A stretch of 37,094 nt of DNA. Source: Vampirovibrionales bacterium. GTDB lineage: Bacteria > Cyanobacteriota > Vampirovibrionia > Vampirovibrionales > Vampirovibrionaceae. A program made the translations under genes and the position numbers. The first letter of the stretch is position 1; each line of letters begins with the position of its first letter. Of this stretch, positions 22,086 to 29,893 are shown piece by piece. Location: positions 82,907 to 120,000 of the forward strand of contig JARXAD010000006.1 of NCBI GenBank assembly GCA_029866025.1, written 5' to 3'. The notes under the pieces are model-generated. The model did no database searches and was not told where the DNA came from. It saw nothing but the letters and a program-made list of their open reading frames with translations.

Positions 22086-22889
22086 ATGAGTGATTGTTCC
22101 AAGCCACATTTAACCCCCAGCCTAAACCTAGTGCACCTGTACCCCGAGGCCATGAACCTGTATGGCGACCGGGGCAACGTGCTAACCCTATACCAGCGCG
22201 CCCACTGGCGTGGCTGGACGGTCACGATTACTGAGGTAAGCGTGGGCGACGTTATTAACCCCAACGCTGCCGATATTGTGTTTATGGGGGGCGGGCAAGA
22301 TTCTCAACAGCACACCATTGCCCACGACTTTTTAACGGTGCAGGCCAGCCCACTAAAAGCCGCCATTGAAAATGGTGCGGTAATGCTGGGCATTTGTGGC
22401 GGGTACCAACTATTGGGTCACTGGTTTGACCCCCTGGATGGCGAGCGCATCAACGGCCTGGGCCTGTTGGATGTGACCACCACCGGCGGCACCCAACGAC
22501 TCATTGGCAACGTGGTAATAGACGTGGCCGACAAGGGCTTTATTAAGGGTGCCCATTTAAAAAATGTCCTTGGCACCACCACCTTGGTGGGGTTTGAAAA
22601 CCACAGCGGCCAAACCACCCTGGGGCCCAAGGCTCGCCCGTTGGGAACCATTGTAAAAGGCAATGGCAATAATGGCCATGACGGTACCGAAGGGGCTGTT
22701 CAAACACTAGGGCAAGGGCTGTTGCTGGGCACGTATTTGCATGGGTCGTTGCTGCCTAAAAATCCACATTTGGCCGATGCGTTGCTGGCTCATGTGCTTC
22801 GTCGTCAGCAGCCAAACGCCGTATTGCCTCCTTTGGATGACAACCTCGCTTGGCAGGCCCATCAAAAAGCCTTGCTTTTAACACCCTAA
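22086..22889 (+). CDS. gatD: Lipid II isoglutaminyl synthase glutaminase subunit GatD
   Basis: This 267-residue class I glutamine amidotransferase of the CobB/CobQ-like type releases ammonia for MurT, which amidates the alpha-carboxyl of D-glutamate in the lipid II stem peptide. The sequence has the family start LVHLYPEAMNLYGDRGNVL, DIVFMGGGQDSQQ, the nucleophile in LGICGGYQLLG (Cys104), VGFENHSGQT and the catalytic histidine in GTYLHGSLLPKNP (His219). MurT normally lies beside gatD; no murT is present here, upstream or downstream. The partner must be elsewhere on the chromosome. Confidence 0.93.
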   Translation: MSDCSKPHLTPSLNLVHLYPEAMNLYGDRGNVLTLYQRAHWRGWTVTITEVSVGDVINPNAADIVFMGGGQDSQQHTIAHDFLTVQASPLKAAIENGAVMLGICGGYQLLGHWFDPLDGERINGLGLLDVTTTGGTQRLIGNVVIDVADKGFIKGAHLKNVLGTTTLVGFENHSGQTTLGPKARPLGTIVKGNGNNGHDGTEGAVQTLGQGLLLGTYLHGSLLPKNPHLADALLAHVLRRQQPNAVLPPLDDNLAWQAHQKALLLTP

Positions 22890-23024
22890 AGAGTGTCATC
22901 ATGAGGGATGCATGCTCTCCCCCAAATGCCCGGGAGTGGTTAGAATAAGAGGCCAACCAACGATAACAACTTACTGAGCAACAATACTATTTTCCGTATA
23001 GTTGCTATTCTGGAGACACTACGC

Positions 23025-24584
23025 ATGCCTTTTGGCCCTCATTATTCTCGGTTTTTAGCTCTTTCCCTTCTCATCACCGCTTCGCTAAGCCTTTCAGCCA
23101 TGGCAGGCGATGAGGTGCCCCTTCCCATGATTTATTCTGCCATTACCACCACGGTAGAGCCTAGCACCCAGCCTTTACGGCCTTTTACCGCCAAACAACC
23201 CCTTGCAGCGCCATTAGCCTTGGTGGCGGTTGCCCCTGGCAAAACCCCTGTGGCGAACAAACCAATAACCAAAGCAACAACAAAACCGGCTGCCACCAAA
23301 GCAGCAACTACCTCATCCAAGGCGACAGCCAAACCAGTAGACAAAGCCGTAACGCCAGCGGCTCCCAAGGCGTTGGCAAAGGCGTTGGCAAAGGCGGTGC
23401 TCACAGCATCCGCCAAAGCAAAGACGCTCGCTCCTAAAGCCATTGCAACTTCAAAAGCCGCTTCCATGCCCGTCACTCCCCCGCTAACGGCGGACTTGCA
23501 AACCCAGCCGTTTTTATCCGTTCCCATTGTGGTGAGTGGCGATGCCGCCGGAAAAGCCTTACCTGAGACCTATAGCACCGCAGCTGCCGTGTTAAGCGAC
23601 ATTCAAAAAACGCCCAACATCTCGGTTCACATGGAAGTACTGCGGCGCGCCGGCAACAGCTTGCCCGGTGCCCAATACCCTGCACTCATCAAGGGTATTC
23701 AGAATCGCCACTTACAGCAGCCCAGCAACGCCTTGCGCCAGCTGGACTGGGGCTATACCAAACTGGTGTTTGAACACAACAAGGCCGGATTGTTTTACCT
23801 TCGCAAAGCCCATGATGAGCTGCAAAGCCCTATCAGTGCTTTAACGTATGGCTTGGCCCAAGCCGCTGTAGACACCCTGGTAGAAAAGGCTCCTACCAGC
23901 AAAATAACCATGCGCAAGCTGGACGTTCAGCACAAGCTGGATGACGCTCTGCTTCTTCATAGCAAGCACCCCGTGACAGGCTTTTGGCCCACCTACCGCA
24001 TGGCCATGAACAAACTGGCCTTGATTCCAGCGTATACCGACTGGGTAGCCACCGACCGCAGTGAAACCCTGGTACCCACAGGCGACACTGTGGAGATTGC
24101 CTACAACTTTTTAGCCAGTGCCCAAACCACACCACCCCCTTTGATTTCAGAGAACTCACTCGCACTCACCACGCCCGAGGTGTGTAATCGCCCACCCTTT
24201 ACCGAAACCTTTCAAAAAGAGCGCGCCTGGACTCCCAAAGATGCCATGAAAACCTTGGGGATTTCCATAAAGGGCTCTCCCGCCACCGCCTATGTGTTTC
24301 AAGCCGGGGCCTCGCCACAAACCGTTCCCACCCTGGTTGTGGTGCAAAATAACAGCCTGCTGGGAACCGTTACCACACGCCGAGTGCCCTATGTGCTAGA
24401 AGACATCAATCATGACGACACCCCAGAATTGGTGGTGCGCCAGTTTTTAACCGATGCCACCACACCCCCCTTGGGTGCCACTGTTACGGGTCCCGTGGAA
24501 GTGTCTGAAACGCCCTTACAAGTGTACCGCTTTGATGGCTGCCAGTACGAACTGGACAAAACCGTTTCGTCCTTGTTCGACTAA
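23025..24584 (+). CDS. Exported hypothetical protein with Ala/Lys/Thr-rich linker
   Basis: This 519-residue protein has a Sec signal peptide (FLALSLLITASLSLSAMAG, cleavage near residue 28). A low-complexity basic stretch follows (about 75-150, repeated KATTKPAATKAATT-type and ALAKALAKAVL segments), like the lysine-rich tails of histone H1-type or wall-binding proteins. The rest (about 165-519) is a unique region of mixed composition with no recognised domain, ending YELDKTVSSLFD. A CTGGAGA ribosome-binding site lies about nine bases upstream of the ATG. The basic linker could bind anionic cell-wall or nucleic-acid polymers (inference). Two adjoining palindromes follow the stop codon. Confidence 0.75.
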   Translation: MPFGPHYSRFLALSLLITASLSLSAMAGDEVPLPMIYSAITTTVEPSTQPLRPFTAKQPLAAPLALVAVAPGKTPVANKPITKATTKPAATKAATTSSKATAKPVDKAVTPAAPKALAKALAKAVLTASAKAKTLAPKAIATSKAASMPVTPPLTADLQTQPFLSVPIVVSGDAAGKALPETYSTAAAVLSDIQKTPNISVHMEVLRRAGNSLPGAQYPALIKGIQNRHLQQPSNALRQLDWGYTKLVFEHNKAGLFYLRKAHDELQSPISALTYGLAQAAVDTLVEKAPTSKITMRKLDVQHKLDDALLLHSKHPVTGFWPTYRMAMNKLALIPAYTDWVATDRSETLVPTGDTVEIAYNFLASAQTTPPPLISENSLALTTPEVCNRPPFTETFQKERAWTPKDAMKTLGISIKGSPATAYVFQAGASPQTVPTLVVVQNNSLLGTVTTRRVPYVLEDINHDDTPELVVRQFLTDATTPPLGATVTGPVEVSETPLQVYRFDGCQYELDKTVSSLFD

Positions 24585-24612
24585 CCCAGCAAGCTGGGCA
24601 CGCCAAGGCGTG
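24585..24612 (+). terminator. Two adjoining mini-palindromes after the exported protein gene
   Basis: CCCAGC-AA-GCTGGG (24585-24598) is followed without a gap by CACGCC-AA-GGCGTG (24599-24612) and then TTTCTTT. They start at the base after the stop codon. Together they can act as an intrinsic terminator. Both have the C-AA-G centre seen elsewhere in the window. Confidence 0.65.
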
Positions 24613-24681
24613 TTTCTTTAGCGCAAACCAAGTGCAAACTCCAATTAGCTTTGATAATGATGCGAGATGTGAGTAGACAAA

Positions 24682-24695
24682 CCCAGCTTGCTGGG
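24682..24695. repeat. Mini-palindrome CCCAGC-TT-GCTGGG
   Basis: This is the reverse-complement form of the copy at 24585-24598, so the two copies form a 110-base inverted arrangement around a gene-free segment. It extends by one base pair on each side (A/T). Confidence 0.65.
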
Positions 24696-24698
24696 TGA

Positions 24699-24727
24699 TT
24701 GACGGCTGGTACGCAATTTGGCACAAT
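24699..24727 (+). promoter_or_regulatory. Candidate sigma-70 promoter
   Basis: TTGACG (24699-24704), a 17-base spacer and CACAAT (24722-24727) form a good match to the -35/-10 consensus. It lies upstream of a short gene-free segment that ends in a terminator, which is why it is paired with the possible RNA gene below. Confidence 0.5.
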
Positions 24728-24733
24728 GGGGTT

Positions 24734-24841
24734 ACCCCGGACGTGGCGGGATTTCATTGATTCTCTGTACTTTTGCTAACGGAAGCCCAATACAATCGCA
24801 CCCTTCCAACGTACACCACCGATCGCCACAGGCGGTTTTTT
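24734..24841 (+). ncRNA. Possible small RNA of about 108 nt
   Basis: The promoter at 24699-24727 would start transcription near 24734, and the hairpin GATCGCC-ACA-GGCGGTT (24821-24837, with G-U pairs) ending in six T at 24836-24841 would stop it. No protein-coding frame of convincing composition lies in between. No known RNA family was recognised (not SRP RNA, tmRNA or 6S by eye). The call rests only on the promoter-terminator pair. Confidence 0.35.
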
Positions 24842-25487
24842 ATAAACGGCTCCTTATAGAGTCGGGTGGAAATGAAAGAAGGTTGCAAGGCTCCCACCTG
24901 GATGCTGTCCAGGAGCAATCAATGACGCCGCGCCACCATTAGAAAATCCGGGGTTTCTTTTCCCCGCCAAGGCGGGCTTAATTAGGGGGTATGGGGTGTT
25001 AGAGCTTATTCCAGAAGAAGAGCTGGCTTGCTAAAAGCATTTTGTACTGTTTACTCAAGGTGCCAGTATATAAAGTATAAAGCCCGCTTCGCGGCCAAAA
25101 AGAAAGGTCGCTATTGCTAGCGACCCGTGTGGTTTTTGGGAAAGAGAGAGGTGGGATTAATTAAAGGTGTCATCATCCGTGGCAAGCGACCCAAGGGAGC
25201 GATTTGGCAGCGGGAAGCGTTTTAAGCTTCGGTGTGCACAACCATCCTTAACCCTATTGCCGTGTTTGATGATCCCAACCGTGTGTTTCGGACAAGAAAG
25301 GTATCGGGTTGTTTGTGGCGGGGCTCTATCCACCCAATGGAGGAGATGTTACAAACCCGTTACACAAGGGGGATTGGGTAGCATCAAAACACCGTTGCAG
25401 GGTTTTATGCACTTGTAGGAATAGGGATTAGAGTAGCCATTGCCCCTTTATGGGTGTACTTAGGCTGCGTGGGGGAATACGCCAACT
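24842..25487. other. Gene-poor region with palindromes
   Basis: About 640 bases without a supported gene. It contains the palindrome CCCGCC-AA-GGCGGG (24963-24976), followed by CTTAATTAG, and a small CCGC-TTC-GCGG hairpin near 25083. A 58-codon minus-strand frame (25157-25333) has a fairly protein-like end (FPLPNRSLGSLATDDDTFN) but no ribosome-binding site and only a GTG start, so I do not call it. The plus-strand frames have shadow-like composition. Confidence 0.45.
24963..24976. repeat. Mini-palindrome CCCGCC-AA-GGCGGG
   Basis: It has the same 6+2+6 layout and C-AA-G centre as the copies at 18850, 24585 and 24599, and shares the 3' flank CTTAAT with the 18850 copy. Confidence 0.65.
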
Positions 25488-26372
25488 ATGGCTTTTTGGA
25501 ATTTGTTCACGCCGGTTTCACCGACAGGAAAAACCGGTAAAAGTAAAAAGTCAGGTCGGGGTAAACACCGATACCGGGGCTTTATTCGATTTTGGGATGA
25601 TTTAAAAAAAGACGCCAAAGACGTTGCTACCTTTACCTCTAAAAAAACCAATAAAAAAGCGCCTCGAATCATTACAACGGGTAAGTTTCGTCCGTTGGTA
25701 TGGGTGTTGGGCGCATTAGGCGTAGCCACAGCCGTGGTATACCCTTCTATTAAAGATGGGGTGGTTACCGCGGGGCATGGCAGCGGCGGCCATGGGGAGC
25801 ATGGAGAACACGGCGGCAGCGGAGTATCGTCTGGCTTTATGGATGGTGCCAAAGGCCTGATTACCCGGGCCTTAGGGTTTATCGGCGGCGCGGCGTTATT
25901 AAGCTCTTTAACCCAGGGGCTGGTTAGCCGTAACAAGTGGGGACGTGGAGCAGCCTTGCTAGCCAAAGTGGTGGGCATTGTGGGTGGCGGTGCTTTGGGA
26001 GCATGGGCAGCCATTAAGGCCTTTCCCAACAAAGCGGCCAAAATTGAACACCACGCTGAAGAAAAACATGAGAGCAAAGAGCTGTTTGACACCATGAAAA
26101 ACAAAGAACTGGAGGTGGTGCCTTTTACCGCCATGCCAGCCAGCAAGCTGGCGCACTCCAGTGATGCGGTGCAAAATGCCTTTTTTGCAGGCATGGCCAA
26201 ACAAACCATGGATTTTACGGTGCACGAAAAACCCCTCCACTCATTTTTTGAGGTTAAAACACCCTTTGACTACACCACCTCTCCTTTTGGTGATGTTTCT
26301 TACGAGAACAAGCCCCATGAAGGGGCCCCCAACCACCACGGCACGGTTGAAGGGGATGAAATACACCATTAA
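25488..26372 (+). CDS. Hypothetical membrane protein with His-rich segments
   Basis: This 294-residue protein is unrecognised. The N-terminus is strongly basic (about residues 14-60, GKTGKSKKSGRGKHRYRG). A membrane segment at about 69-85 (LVWVLGALGVATAVVYP) is followed by a His/Gly-rich stretch (about 93-110, GHGSGGHGEHGEHGGSG). Two hydrophobic Gly/Ala-rich segments follow (about 123-142 and 155-175, KVVGIVGGGALGAWAAI). The C-terminus is again His/Glu-rich (HHAEEKHESKE and the final GTVEGDEIHH). The histidines could bind a metal (inference). A GGGGGA stretch about 12 bases upstream may be the ribosome-binding site. The opposite strand is also open over this region but its composition is that of a shadow frame. 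Confidence 0.7.
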   Translation: MAFWNLFTPVSPTGKTGKSKKSGRGKHRYRGFIRFWDDLKKDAKDVATFTSKKTNKKAPRIITTGKFRPLVWVLGALGVATAVVYPSIKDGVVTAGHGSGGHGEHGEHGGSGVSSGFMDGAKGLITRALGFIGGAALLSSLTQGLVSRNKWGRGAALLAKVVGIVGGGALGAWAAIKAFPNKAAKIEHHAEEKHESKELFDTMKNKELEVVPFTAMPASKLAHSSDAVQNAFFAGMAKQTMDFTVHEKPLHSFFEVKTPFDYTTSPFGDVSYENKPHEGAPNHHGTVEGDEIHH

Positions 26373-26467
26373 GGGATTTGCAATAAGGGACTGGCAAAGG
26401 ACTGAGAAACAAAAATTCTCCGTTTTTCGCTGGGTGTAAATTGACCATCCTCCCGTATACTAAAACG

Positions 26468-27307
26468 ATGGAGACAGTGTGTTACACCTTTGAGGACGTG
26501 GGCCGTCTGCTGGATATACCAGAGACGGTGTTGGCGCGTTTGTGCCATGTGTTTCGGCTACCGGCAGGAGCCTTTACCGCTAACAGTCGGGTGCTGGTTC
26601 GAGGCGAAGCCCCCTTTACCCAAGCCGATGTGGACCGACTGGCAGCTATCCATGAGGCCGTGATGGCCGGGCAGCCCTTAAAAACCATTCAGCAACGTTT
26701 TGCACGGCAAGATGCTGTGGCCCAACGCGCTGCCTTACCCCTACAACCCAATTTTTTATCGGTGCTCAGTCAACAAGCCCAGCAACCCCTTTTCATACCA
26801 GGCTCATCACCTCAAGGGGCGCAAAGGTTTGCTGCAGAGAGTGATAATAAACCCACTGCCAGCAGCCCCCTTCCAGCACCTCTACCTGCTCCCCCAGCAG
26901 AAGCGATACTGGCCCAACTGGCGGCGAGAATTCAAAAGCCCTTAGCACCGCCCAAAAGCCCTCCTTCCTTGGCAACCAAAGCATCGTCGTTTAGTAAAAC
27001 AACCGACGAACCCGATTTAAAAACCTTGTTTCCTCAAGCATTGCGGGCCAAAAATTCCCTTCTGGGCGATCTGCAGGGTGTTGATATCATCGCAAAACCC
27101 AGCACCCGTCCCTTATGGCCATCGCAAACAGCTCCCACCAAATTTCAAGGGTTCTCAACACCCTTACCCACAGCAACCAGCGCCTATAACAGTGCTTCTG
27201 TGGTGGGCTCTTCTGCCTCATCAGCCCCCACCAACTTACAACAGGCTTTTCGGCGCCGCACACAACACACCCAGGCCACGGTTCAAGATTCTTTTAAAGC
27301 GTTCTAG
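26468..27307 (+). CDS. MerR-type helix-turn-helix protein with long disordered C-terminus
   Basis: This 279-residue protein begins with a MerR-like winged helix (about residues 5-75): YTFEDVGRLLDIPETVLARL is the helix-turn-helix, and FTQADVDRLAAIHEAVMAGQPLKTI matches the 'YTxEDxxRLxxIxxLxxxGxxLxxI' part. It is therefore probably a DNA-binding protein. The remaining 200 residues are Pro/Ser/Ala/Gln-rich and look disordered, without an effector domain. An earlier TTG start at 26441 is open; the ATG at 26468 places the domain close to the N-terminus. No ribosome-binding site is obvious for either start. Confidence 0.7.
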   Translation: METVCYTFEDVGRLLDIPETVLARLCHVFRLPAGAFTANSRVLVRGEAPFTQADVDRLAAIHEAVMAGQPLKTIQQRFARQDAVAQRAALPLQPNFLSVLSQQAQQPLFIPGSSPQGAQRFAAESDNKPTASSPLPAPLPAPPAEAILAQLAARIQKPLAPPKSPPSLATKASSFSKTTDEPDLKTLFPQALRAKNSLLGDLQGVDIIAKPSTRPLWPSQTAPTKFQGFSTPLPTATSAYNSASVVGSSASSAPTNLQQAFRRRTQHTQATVQDSFKAF

Positions 27308-27798
27308 AGACGATTGCGCTTACTTTCGCGCAGCACTCCAAATCCAAAAGGTCTTACATGCTTGAAATAATGAAGCGATAGTGTTTGCATGACGTCTGCT
27401 GAATTGAAAAATTTGTGAAGAGCCTCTTAAAGCAAAGAGCGGGCCTAATCCAAAGAGCTTCCATTCAGTGCAGGCCTTTGGGCCTTGTTTTTTAAAAATC
27501 TTCAAAAACAGCTTACAGTCTTTGTTTTTGGCAAAAACCAGCAGCAAGTTCCCTTCTCGTTGTAACAAAAAAGTAATAGTTGATGATTCATTAGCAACCT
27601 ATTTTCTTCACGGGCCTTTACTCTTTTGAAAGCACCCTATCCCAACCACCGCTATTCACTAAGGTTAAGGTTTTAGCACGGTTTGGGTTTAGAGGTTCCG
27701 TTTCACAACACGGCTTCTCTATCGCCTCACCCCTCTGGCAACAGTCTCCCCCATTTTTTGTTCCGTTTGTTCACACACGCTTGGAAAACCCCACTGCT
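27308..27798. other. Intergenic region upstream of the Gln-rich protein gene
   Basis: About 490 bases without a convincing gene. It includes a terminator (27472-27492) and a pyrimidine-rich stretch near 27700-27760. The promoter of the following gene should lie here, but no clear -35/-10 pair stands out. Confidence 0.45.
27472..27492 (+). terminator. Intrinsic terminator
   Basis: AGGCC (27472-27476) pairs with GGCCT (27481-27485) over a four-base loop, followed by TGTTTTTT. It lies about 165 bases after the MerR-like gene. Confidence 0.55.
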
Positions 27799-29697
27799 AT
27801 GAACATGTCCAACCCTTCTGTTCTTCCTTCAAACGCCGGACTGGTGATTAACATCAACCGAATTGCTGGCGCCGACTACAGCGGTGGTGTTGCCCCTGCA
27901 GCCAATGGGGCCTCCTCTAGCGGTATGTTTAATGGCGCACAACAGCAGCAATCGGTGGCCTCTCAGCCGCAGCAAGTGCCTGCCAACTCTCAGCAACAGT
28001 ACCCTACGGCTAGCACAGTGCCATTAGGCCCCAATGGCCAGGCCATTAACAATGGCCCCAACCCCTTTGCCGATTTAGGCCCTGCACCTAACAATGGCAG
28101 CCTCAGTGATCAGATGAATTGGGCTTACAACAACGCTATTTCTCAGCGTATGCAGGCCGAACAAGCACGCAACCATTACCTTGAGCTCGCCAACACGCTT
28201 AATCAGCAAGCCCAACAACAAGTGCAAGGTCAGTCATCCAACCAACAGCCCCAGCTTAATCTCGTGTCTTCTGCCAACCCTGCAGAAGCCCAGCAACAGA
28301 TGCAGCAACAACAGGCTTTGATGCAGCAACAACAGCAAATGCAGCAACAACAGCAAATGCAGCAAATTTTCCAACAGCAGCAACAAACCATTCAACAGTT
28401 GCAGCAGGCCCTTCAGCAACAATCGATGGGTCCTGCCAACCAACAGCAGCCCTTCCCCACGCCTCAAGGCGAACCGTTGATGCCGGAAGTCCCTGCGCCT
28501 CCTGCTGGCCAGCCCGCCCCCACCGAAGCCACGCAAGCGCCAGCGCCTACTGAAGCCCCTATTGCCCCCCCAGCACAAACACCCTTAGACCCTAGCCAAG
28601 CCCCTCAACAACCGGCAGGTCAAGGACAAACCTCCAACACCTTTAAAAAACTAGAGGCCATGCCCACCCCCGAGCTGTTAAACACCTTGCGTGCCATTAT
28701 GAGCGTGCCCAATGCCGATGGCAGTATGGCCCAACAAGTGGACCCCAACCTCCTCAGCTTGCAATCGGTGCAAGATATCTTGTTCTTGGTTTCTAACCGG
28801 GCCGATGCCGTGAAGCCTGAGACCTACTCTTTGCTGAAGCAAGTGAAGGACATGGCTCAAATCATGATGGGCATGACGGATACCTCCATCAGCACCCAAG
28901 ACAAAGAAAATGCCCAGTTTATTTTGCTGGATACCCTATGGGCTGCCGCTAAATTGGATGCCAAACAAGCCCCCGGCACCCCCGCCAAGCAACTACCCGG
29001 CTACAGTACCCTCATTGAACCCATCTTGTCGGGCCGTGAAAAAGTACCCGCCTTGGTGGAAAGCGGTGCCGTGCAAGCCGTCTCCCCCGATCTTTTCCCT
29101 GCCTTTGGCGATCCCAGCGTGAAGAAAAACCTGCAAGCCATGAGCAGCCGGTTGATGGGCGAAGTGGCCAAATCTGGCACGCGCAAATGGCAAACTTTGT
29201 TCTTCACCAAACACCCTGTGGTAAGCGATGCCGACAAAGCCTTAAAAGAGCAAACCGCTCAAATGGCTCAAATGGTGTTGCAAGGCCAATCCATTTCTCA
29301 AAACCCAGCCTTAGCCAATGCAGGTTCTAGCGCCGGTTCTGCAACCCCTGCAGCAGCCCCAACTGATATGATGATGGGAATGCCTTCTCCAGCCCAAACA
29401 ACCGCTCCTGCCGGTATTAACAATCCCTACGCCGATCCGTTAGCCGGTGTGCCTCAAGGCGCTCCCTCAGCAGCCCCCACAGCCCCTTCGGCACCACCTG
29501 CCGGTGGACCTGCCCCGATGGGAATGCCAGCTGGTTTGCCAACCAGCCAAGCGGAACTGGATCAGTTGATGGCCAGCTTGCCCCCCGAAGTGGTGGCCCA
29601 AGCCAAAGCCCAAGTAGAGCAGATGGCTAAGACTCCCGAAGGCCTCGCCCAAATGCAACAAATGATGCAAGGTGCTGGCATGCCAATGCCTGCCTAA
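27799..29697 (+). CDS. Large Gln-rich hypothetical protein
   Basis: This 632-residue protein is not recognised. A Gln-rich low-complexity part (about residues 45-210) includes QQQ/MQQ runs encoded by CAG/CAA repeats. A Pro/Ala-rich linker follows (about 230-275). A folded-looking helical core (about 280-480, LEAMPTPELLNTLRAIMSVP, LSLQSVQDILFLVSNRADAV) contains helical repeats of HEAT-like appearance. The C-terminus is a Pro/Ala/Met/Gly-rich tail ending AQMQQMMQGAGMPMPA. No signal peptide or membrane segment is seen. The Q-rich part suggests protein-protein interaction or phase behaviour (inference). A non-ATG start at 27781 and an ATG at 27805 are alternatives. A strong terminator follows. 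Confidence 0.75.
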   Translation: MNMSNPSVLPSNAGLVININRIAGADYSGGVAPAANGASSSGMFNGAQQQQSVASQPQQVPANSQQQYPTASTVPLGPNGQAINNGPNPFADLGPAPNNGSLSDQMNWAYNNAISQRMQAEQARNHYLELANTLNQQAQQQVQGQSSNQQPQLNLVSSANPAEAQQQMQQQQALMQQQQQMQQQQQMQQIFQQQQQTIQQLQQALQQQSMGPANQQQPFPTPQGEPLMPEVPAPPAGQPAPTEATQAPAPTEAPIAPPAQTPLDPSQAPQQPAGQGQTSNTFKKLEAMPTPELLNTLRAIMSVPNADGSMAQQVDPNLLSLQSVQDILFLVSNRADAVKPETYSLLKQVKDMAQIMMGMTDTSISTQDKENAQFILLDTLWAAAKLDAKQAPGTPAKQLPGYSTLIEPILSGREKVPALVESGAVQAVSPDLFPAFGDPSVKKNLQAMSSRLMGEVAKSGTRKWQTLFFTKHPVVSDADKALKEQTAQMAQMVLQGQSISQNPALANAGSSAGSATPAAAPTDMMMGMPSPAQTTAPAGINNPYADPLAGVPQGAPSAAPTAPSAPPAGGPAPMGMPAGLPTSQAELDQLMASLPPEVVAQAKAQVEQMAKTPEGLAQMQQMMQGAGMPMPA

Positions 29698-29771
29698 TTA
29701 AAAACCAACCCCTTTCGCGCTCTCTCCATAAATTAACGTTTCATATTCATAGTTCTCTCTCTTTCCCTTTC

Positions 29772-29806
29772 CCCGTGGCCACTGTGTAACATGCCACGGG
29801 TTTTTT
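29772..29806 (+). terminator. Strong intrinsic terminator
   Basis: CCCGTGGC (29772-29779) pairs with GCCACGGG (29793-29800) and six T follow. It ends the Gln-rich gene and separates it from the his genes. Confidence 0.88.
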
Positions 29807-29893
29807 GTTTGCAACAACTCAAGCTAGTTCTAGTTTTGGGTGCCTTTTTGATACGATGATCTTTTGTTATTTAGAATCGGGTCTTCGTTTCCC

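Noticed and set aside
25157-25333. Minus-strand frame of 58 codons with a protein-like end (FPLPNRSLGSLATDDDTFN)
   Set aside because: Only a GTG start, no ribosome-binding site, short, and no support from neighbours; mentioned in the gap description but not called.
25460-26209. Long minus-strand open frame opposite the His-rich membrane protein gene
   Set aside because: Composition rich in Ser/Cys/Pro and mirror of the plus-strand gene, which has a plausible membrane layout and ribosome-binding site.
28234-28578. Leu/Arg-rich minus-strand frame
   Set aside because: It is the antisense of CAG/CAA repeats of the Gln-rich gene, which produce Leu/Cys/Trp-rich frames by chance.
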